In this document: positions 7,643 through 10,350 of the stretch, one piece after another | Layout: every line of letters starts with the position of its first letter | How positions within the stretch are numbered: position 1 is the stretch's first letter | Assembly: GCA_946059285.1 (NCBI GenBank) | Contig: CAMGMW010000030.1 | Span: 1-10,350, forward strand | DNA from: an uncultured Clostridia bacterium | Lineage (GTDB): Bacteria; Bacillota_A; Clostridia; Oscillospirales; Oscillospiraceae | Reading direction: 5' to 3' | DNA length: 10,350 nucleotides | The notes under the pieces: model-generated | Told to the model about the DNA's origin: nothing | The model's input: the letters and a program-made list of their open reading frames with translations, nothing else | Databases searched by the model: none | Program-made: the position numbers and the translations under genes

Positions 7643-7689
7643 GTGCCTCCGCGGGAGCACAATGAAAAGAACGGAAAGGAATTTTTGCA

Positions 7690-8382
7690 ATGATTTACAC
7701 AACAGAAGTACAGCATATGTGTCCGATTGCAAAGGGCGCATACCACGGCCCGGCTCCTATCCCCGAAGAGGGTAAATGGGTGCAGGCAAAGCAAATCAGC
7801 GACATCTCCGGCTTTACGCACGGTGTCGGCTGGTGTGCTCCGCAGCAGGGCGCCTGCAAGCTGACCCTGAACGTCAAGAACGGCGTCATCGAAGAAGCTC
7901 TGGTTGAGACGCTCGGGTGCTCCGGCATGACTCATTCCGCCGCAATGGCGTCCGAGATCCTGATCGGCAAGACGCTTCTCGAAGCGCTCAATACCGACCT
8001 TGTGTGTGATGCGATCAACACCGCAATGCGCGAGCTGTTCCTCCAGATTGTCTATGGTCGTACCCAGTCCGCTTTCTCCGAAGGCGGTTTGGCCGTCGGC
8101 GCTTCTCTGGAAGATCTCGGCAAGGGTCTGCGCAGCCAGGTCGGCACGATGTTTGCCACCAGAGAAAAGGGCCCGCGCTACCTCGAAATGGCGGAAGGCT
8201 ACTGCACCCGCGTTGCGCTGAATAAGGACGATGAGATCATCGGATACGAATTCATCAATCTCGGCAAGATGATGGACTTCATCAAGAAGGGCGTTGAGCC
8301 TGCTGCAGCTCTGGAAAAGGCTAAGGGTCACTACGGCCAGTTTGACAACGCCGCTAAGTACATCGACCCGCGGCAGGAATAA
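7690..8382 (+). CDS. IscU/NifU-like iron-sulfur cluster assembly scaffold protein
   Basis: The product is 230 residues. Its central part resembles the IscU/NifU N-terminal fold: GACKLTLNVKNGVIEEA at 54-70 matches the strand pair of IscU, and TLGCSGMTHSAAMASEILIG at 74-93 matches the GCGSAIASSS-type block, with C77 at the place of a cluster-binding cysteine. C49, C56, C11 and C106 are further candidates. I do not see the third IscU cysteine motif (HCS-like) at its usual place, and the amino and carboxyl ends are longer than in IscU. The likely role is holding a nascent Fe-S cluster or binding metal in the cytoplasm. No cysteine desulfurase or other isc/suf gene is in the window. The ATG at 7690 has AAAGGAA 8 nt upstream. 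The gene is 16 nt ahead of the GGGtGRT gene, with which it surely forms an operon. Family membership is likely; exact function is inferred. Confidence 0.78.
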   Translation: MIYTTEVQHMCPIAKGAYHGPAPIPEEGKWVQAKQISDISGFTHGVGWCAPQQGACKLTLNVKNGVIEEALVETLGCSGMTHSAAMASEILIGKTLLEALNTDLVCDAINTAMRELFLQIVYGRTQSAFSEGGLAVGASLEDLGKGLRSQVGTMFATREKGPRYLEMAEGYCTRVALNKDDEIIGYEFINLGKMMDFIKKGVEPAAALEKAKGHYGQFDNAAKYIDPRQE

Positions 8383-8398
8383 TTAGGAGGTGCACATC

Positions 8399-9400
8399 AT
8401 GGCTTTGTTTGAAAGTTACGAAAGAAGAATCGACAAAATCAACGGTGTCCTCGCCCAATACGGCATCGGCTCCGTAGAAGAATGCAGAGAAATCTGCAAA
8501 GCGAAGGGCTTCGATCCTTACGAGATCGTCAAGGGCATTCAACCCATCTGTTTTGAAAACGCATGCTGGGCATACTGTGTCGGCGCCGCGATCGCCATCC
8601 GTTCCGGCGTAAAAACTGCTGCCGAAGCGGCAAAGAAAATCGGCGAAGGTCTGCAGGCGTTCTGCATTGACGGCTCCGTCGCTGACGATCGCAAGGTCGG
8701 CCTCGGTCACGGCAATCTCGGTGCCATGCTTCTGAGCGACGAGTCCAAGTGCTTTGCTTTCCTAGCGGGTCACGAATCCTTTGCCGCCGCGGAGGGCGCC
8801 ATCGGCATTGTGAAGAACGCCAACAAGGCAAGAAAAGAGCCGCTGCGCGTGATCCTGAACGGTCTTGGCAAGGATGCGGCACAGATCATCTCCCGAATCA
8901 ACGGGTTCACCTATGTGCAAACTCAGTTCGACTACTACACCAGTGAGCTGAAAATCGTCCGTGAGATCCGTTACTCCGAAGGAGAGCGCGCCAATGTCCG
9001 CTGCTACGGCGCGGATGATGTGCGTGAGGGCGTCGCCATCATGCACCACGAGGGCGTGGATGTCTCCATCACCGGCAACTCCACCAACCCGACCCGCTTC
9101 CAGCATCCCGTCGCGGGCACCTATAAGAAAGAATGCATCGAGCAGGGCAAGAAGTATTTCTCCGTTGCTTCCGGCGGCGGTACAGGCCGTACACTGCACC
9201 CGGACAACATGGCCGCCGGTCCCGCCTCCTACGGCATGACCGACACCATGGGCAGAATGCATTCCGACGCACAGTTCGCAGGCTCCTCCTCCGTCCCGGC
9301 ACACGTGGAAATGATGGGCTTCCTGGGCATGGGCAACAATCCCATGGTCGGTGCCACCGTCGCCGTCGCGGTTGCTGTTGCGGAATCGCTCAAAAAGTAA
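8399..9400 (+). CDS. GGGtGRT-family protein of unknown function
   Basis: The product is 333 residues and carries the family's naming motif GGGTGRT at 259-265, followed by the conserved LHPDNMAAGPASYGMTDTMG stretch and a C-terminal MGNNPMVGATVAVAVAVAE segment. Families with this motif are found in anaerobic bacteria and archaea, and to my knowledge have no established biochemical role. No signal peptide is evident, and the Ala/Val-rich C-terminal end is short, so a cytoplasmic location is likely. The start at 8399 (MALFESYE) has TAGGAGGT at 8384-8391 at ideal spacing; the GTG at 8390 overlaps that site and is rejected. The tight link to the scaffold gene suggests that the two act together, perhaps with an Fe-S or metal-dependent activity, but this is inference. 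The last 18 codons before its final Lys are duplicated 148 bp downstream. Confidence 0.88.
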   Translation: MALFESYERRIDKINGVLAQYGIGSVEECREICKAKGFDPYEIVKGIQPICFENACWAYCVGAAIAIRSGVKTAAEAAKKIGEGLQAFCIDGSVADDRKVGLGHGNLGAMLLSDESKCFAFLAGHESFAAAEGAIGIVKNANKARKEPLRVILNGLGKDAAQIISRINGFTYVQTQFDYYTSELKIVREIRYSEGERANVRCYGADDVREGVAIMHHEGVDVSITGNSTNPTRFQHPVAGTYKKECIEQGKKYFSVASGGGTGRTLHPDNMAAGPASYGMTDTMGRMHSDAQFAGSSSVPAHVEMMGFLGMGNNPMVGATVAVAVAVAESLKK

Positions 9401-9419
9401 CCGGAGGATTTCCCTTTCC

Positions 9420-9545
9420 ATGGGTAATGTAGCGGTCTGCCACCGGCAGACCGCTTTGATTCCCATCCGCAATGCTCCGCATTGCTCTCCCATGGTCGGC
9501 GCCACCGTCGCCGTTGCAGTTGCTGTTGCGGAATCTCTGAAGTGA
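9420..9545 (+). pseudogene. Remnant 3' end of a second GGGtGRT gene (possible 41-codon ORF)
   Basis: Positions 9489-9545 encode PMVGATVAVAVAVAESLK and a stop, exactly the C-terminal end of the intact gene at 9341-9400 apart from one lysine. The DNA differs at five codons, each time only in the third base (GGT/GGC, GTC/GTT, GCG/GCA, TCG/TCT, CTC/CTG), so both copies have been under protein-level selection. Upstream, the frame reads MGN from ATG 9420, as in the intact MGNNPMVG, but 20 foreign codons of palindromic DNA (9429-9488) replace the second N. GGAGG at 9403-9407 lies 12 nt before that ATG, so a 41-residue peptide could be made. The most likely reading is a scar left by recombination or partial deletion of a tandem paralogue. 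Confidence 0.8.
9431..9461 (+). terminator. Hairpin after the GGGtGRT gene, likely terminator
   Basis: AGCGGTCTGCC (9431-9441) pairs perfectly with GGCAGACCGCT (9445-9455) around ACC, with a short tail TTGATT. The stem is strong but the T-run is short. Outside it, ATGGG-T-AAT (9420-9428) can also pair with ATTCCCAT (9459-9466), making a longer hairpin. A second small stem, GCAATGC/GCATTGC (9469-9475 with 9479-9485), stands beside it. It lies 30 bases after the stop of the intact gene and inside the open frame of the remnant. Confidence 0.55.
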
Positions 9546-9554
9546 TTTTTGTGT

Positions 9555-9597
9555 ACTGCCGTAAGGCTCCGGCTTTACGGCAGTATTTTATTCTGTT
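9555..9597 (+). terminator. Rho-independent terminator
   Basis: ACTGCCGTAAGGC (9555-9567) pairs with GCTTTACGGCAGT (9572-9584), 13 pairs with one G-T, around TCCG. The tail ATTTTATTCTGTTT is T-rich on the plus strand. It sits nine bases after the stop of the GGGtGRT remnant, where the native terminator of that copy would be expected. It ends the scaffold-GGGtGRT transcript if the earlier hairpin is read through. Confidence 0.8.
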
Positions 9598-9630
9598 TCA
9601 CCGACGGTGCAAAATATCCCTTGCTGTTTT

Positions 9631-9669
9631 GCAGATGCCGGGTGGGGATTGCCCCATCCCGGCATCTGC
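9631..9669. repeat. Long hairpin, possible second terminator
   Basis: GCAGATGCCGGG (9631-9642) pairs perfectly with CCCGGCATCTGC (9658-9669). Inside, TGGGG pairs with CCCCA with one bulged T and an ATTG loop, making 17 pairs. The plus-strand tail GCATTTCTGCTGCTGTTTCTTT is only loosely T-rich. It could back up the preceding terminator, or shield the spoVAC transcript end from the other side. Confidence 0.5.
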
Positions 9670-9853
9670 GCATTTCTGCTGCTGTTTCTTTATATGAATG
9701 GAAGAATCGACAAACAGCGAGAAAAACCGCAGGAGCGATGTCGGTACTTTCCCGGTACCGCGGTGTTACCGTAAAAAAGCACGCCGCGAAACTCATCGGC
9801 TTCGGCATTGCGCTCCCGCAACGCCGGACCGATTTTTTGCAGCGCACCTTTTT

Positions 9854-10303
9854 CTATTGAAGCAGCAGACACACCCAGTAGATCACACCGTAAATCGCGC
9901 TGGCGACAGTGCCGAACACCAACACCGGACCCGCAATGGTGAACATCTTCGCGCAGGTTCCCAAAACCACGCCCTCGGTTTTGAATTCCACTGCCGGAGC
10001 GACGATGGAGTTGGCAAAGCCGGTGATGGGTACCAGTGTACCCGCGCCGGCGAATTTAGCGATATCGTCATAGACGGCAAGTCCGGTCAAAAGCGCGGAC
10101 AGGAAAACCAGACAGATACCGGTCGCCGTGCCGGACAGCTTCTCCGGCATACCCGCAGATTGGAAGGCGTTCATCAGGAGCTGCCCCAGTGTACAGATCA
10201 GTCCACCGGTCCAAAAGGCATTGAACATATTTTTCCATAGCTTCGATTTCGGTGCGAGACTGTCGACATAGCGGCCGTATTCCGCGTTGCTCATTTGCAT
10301 CAT
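9854..10303 (-). CDS. spoVAC: Stage V sporulation protein AC
   Basis: SpoVAC is an integral membrane protein of the forespore inner membrane. In Bacillus it forms part of the SpoVA channel that moves dipicolinic acid during sporulation and germination, and it has been described as mechanosensitive. The product is 149 residues, the usual length. Hydrophobic segments lie at about 30-47, 60-78 and 122-148. The strongly conserved AGAGTLVPITGFANS motif is at 85-99, followed by FKTEGVVLG, as in the Bacillus protein. The ATG at 10303 has AGGAGG at 10315-10310 with 6 nt spacing. In most spore formers spoVAC is followed by spoVAD and spoVAE; here the next 300 bases on that strand hold no such gene, so it is either the last gene of its operon or separated from its partners. 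Confidence 0.94.
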   Translation of the reverse strand: MMQMSNAEYGRYVDSLAPKSKLWKNMFNAFWTGGLICTLGQLLMNAFQSAGMPEKLSGTATGICLVFLSALLTGLAVYDDIAKFAGAGTLVPITGFANSIVAPAVEFKTEGVVLGTCAKMFTIAGPVLVFGTVASAIYGVIYWVCLLLQ

Positions 10304-10350
10304 TGGTTTCCTCCTTTTTTGCTAGCATGTCCGATCTTGCGAAAAATATC

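Larger units (their letters stand above)
9546..9853. other. Intergenic stretch with terminators and no recognisable gene
   Basis: Between the GGGtGRT remnant and the end of spoVAC there are 308 bases. The left half holds the two hairpins listed separately. From 9670 to 9853 I see no gene: open frames exist on both strands, but they lack ribosome binding sites and their translations are Arg- and Cys-rich, as in shadow frames. No spoVAD start follows spoVAC here. A small stem with a TTGCGnnnnCGCAA-type core near 9808-9827 has no T-run on the minus strand, so the end of the spoVAC transcript is not clear. Confidence 0.6.

Noticed and set aside
9575..9872. Minus-strand open frames after spoVAC (60 and 90 codons)
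   Set aside because: Arg- and Cys-rich translations, non-ATG or unsupported starts and no ribosome binding site. No resemblance to SpoVAD or SpoVAE.
9698..10240. Long plus-strand open frame opposite spoVAC
   Set aside because: It is the antisense shadow of spoVAC in a GC-rich region and has no family resemblance.
10300..10350. Open minus-strand frame DIFRKIGHASKKGGNQ whose TGA overlaps the spoVAC ATG (ATGA arrangement)
   Set aside because: It could be the end of an upstream gene, perhaps sigF, but 16 residues show no recognisable motif and the other frames cannot be excluded.
1..10350. CRISPR arrays, tRNA or rRNA genes, insertion sequences, toxin-antitoxin or defence genes
   Set aside because: None found: no spaced direct repeats, no CCA-type tRNA folds and no transposase or nuclease-effector motifs apart from housekeeping Nfo.

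Overview
The window reads as chromosomal DNA of a spore-forming member of class Clostridia, probably a gut-type Oscillospiraceae or Butyricicoccaceae relative. The clues are a spoVAC sporulation gene, a GGGtGRT-family gene next to an IscU/NifU-like scaffold gene, consensus sigma-A promoters, strong AGGAGG-type ribosome binding sites and moderately GC-rich coding DNA. The family-level placement is inference.

Layout, left to right. Positions 1-417 hold the C-terminal end of a cation diffusion facilitator (CDF) metal transporter. An extended -10 promoter follows, then secA (540-3275), whose stop codon overlaps the start of pgeF (3275-4072), a peptidoglycan editing factor of the laccase-domain family. 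After a small hairpin comes an orphan family 5 solute-binding lipoprotein (4134-5747) with no permease genes beside it. A convergent intergenic region (5748-5953) holds three hairpins. On the minus strand, ppa (inorganic pyrophosphatase, 7328-6849) and nfo (endonuclease IV, 6790-5954) form a likely operon.

Positions 7329-7689 form a divergent control region. It serves ppa/nfo to the left and a two-gene operon to the right: an IscU/NifU-like Fe-S scaffold (7690-8382) and a GGGtGRT-family protein of unknown function (8399-9400). The ppa side carries a 117-bp element made of a 15-bp imperfect outer inverted repeat enclosing three perfect, directly abutting hairpins. The right-hand operon has a textbook TTGACA-17-TATAAT promoter and a leader with successive hairpins, one followed by seven Ts.

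Downstream of the GGGtGRT gene lies a second, separate copy of its last 18 codons (9489-9545). It encodes the same amino acids with only third-position differences, and is preceded by a 60-nt palindromic stretch. Terminator-like hairpins follow. The window ends with spoVAC on the minus strand (10303-9854), which here has no spoVAD behind it.

Most genes are ordinary housekeeping functions: secretion, wall-precursor quality control, pyrophosphate removal and DNA repair. The most unusual parts are the cloverleaf-like repeat in the ppa leader, the recombination scar behind the GGGtGRT gene, and the poorly understood scaffold/GGGtGRT pair.
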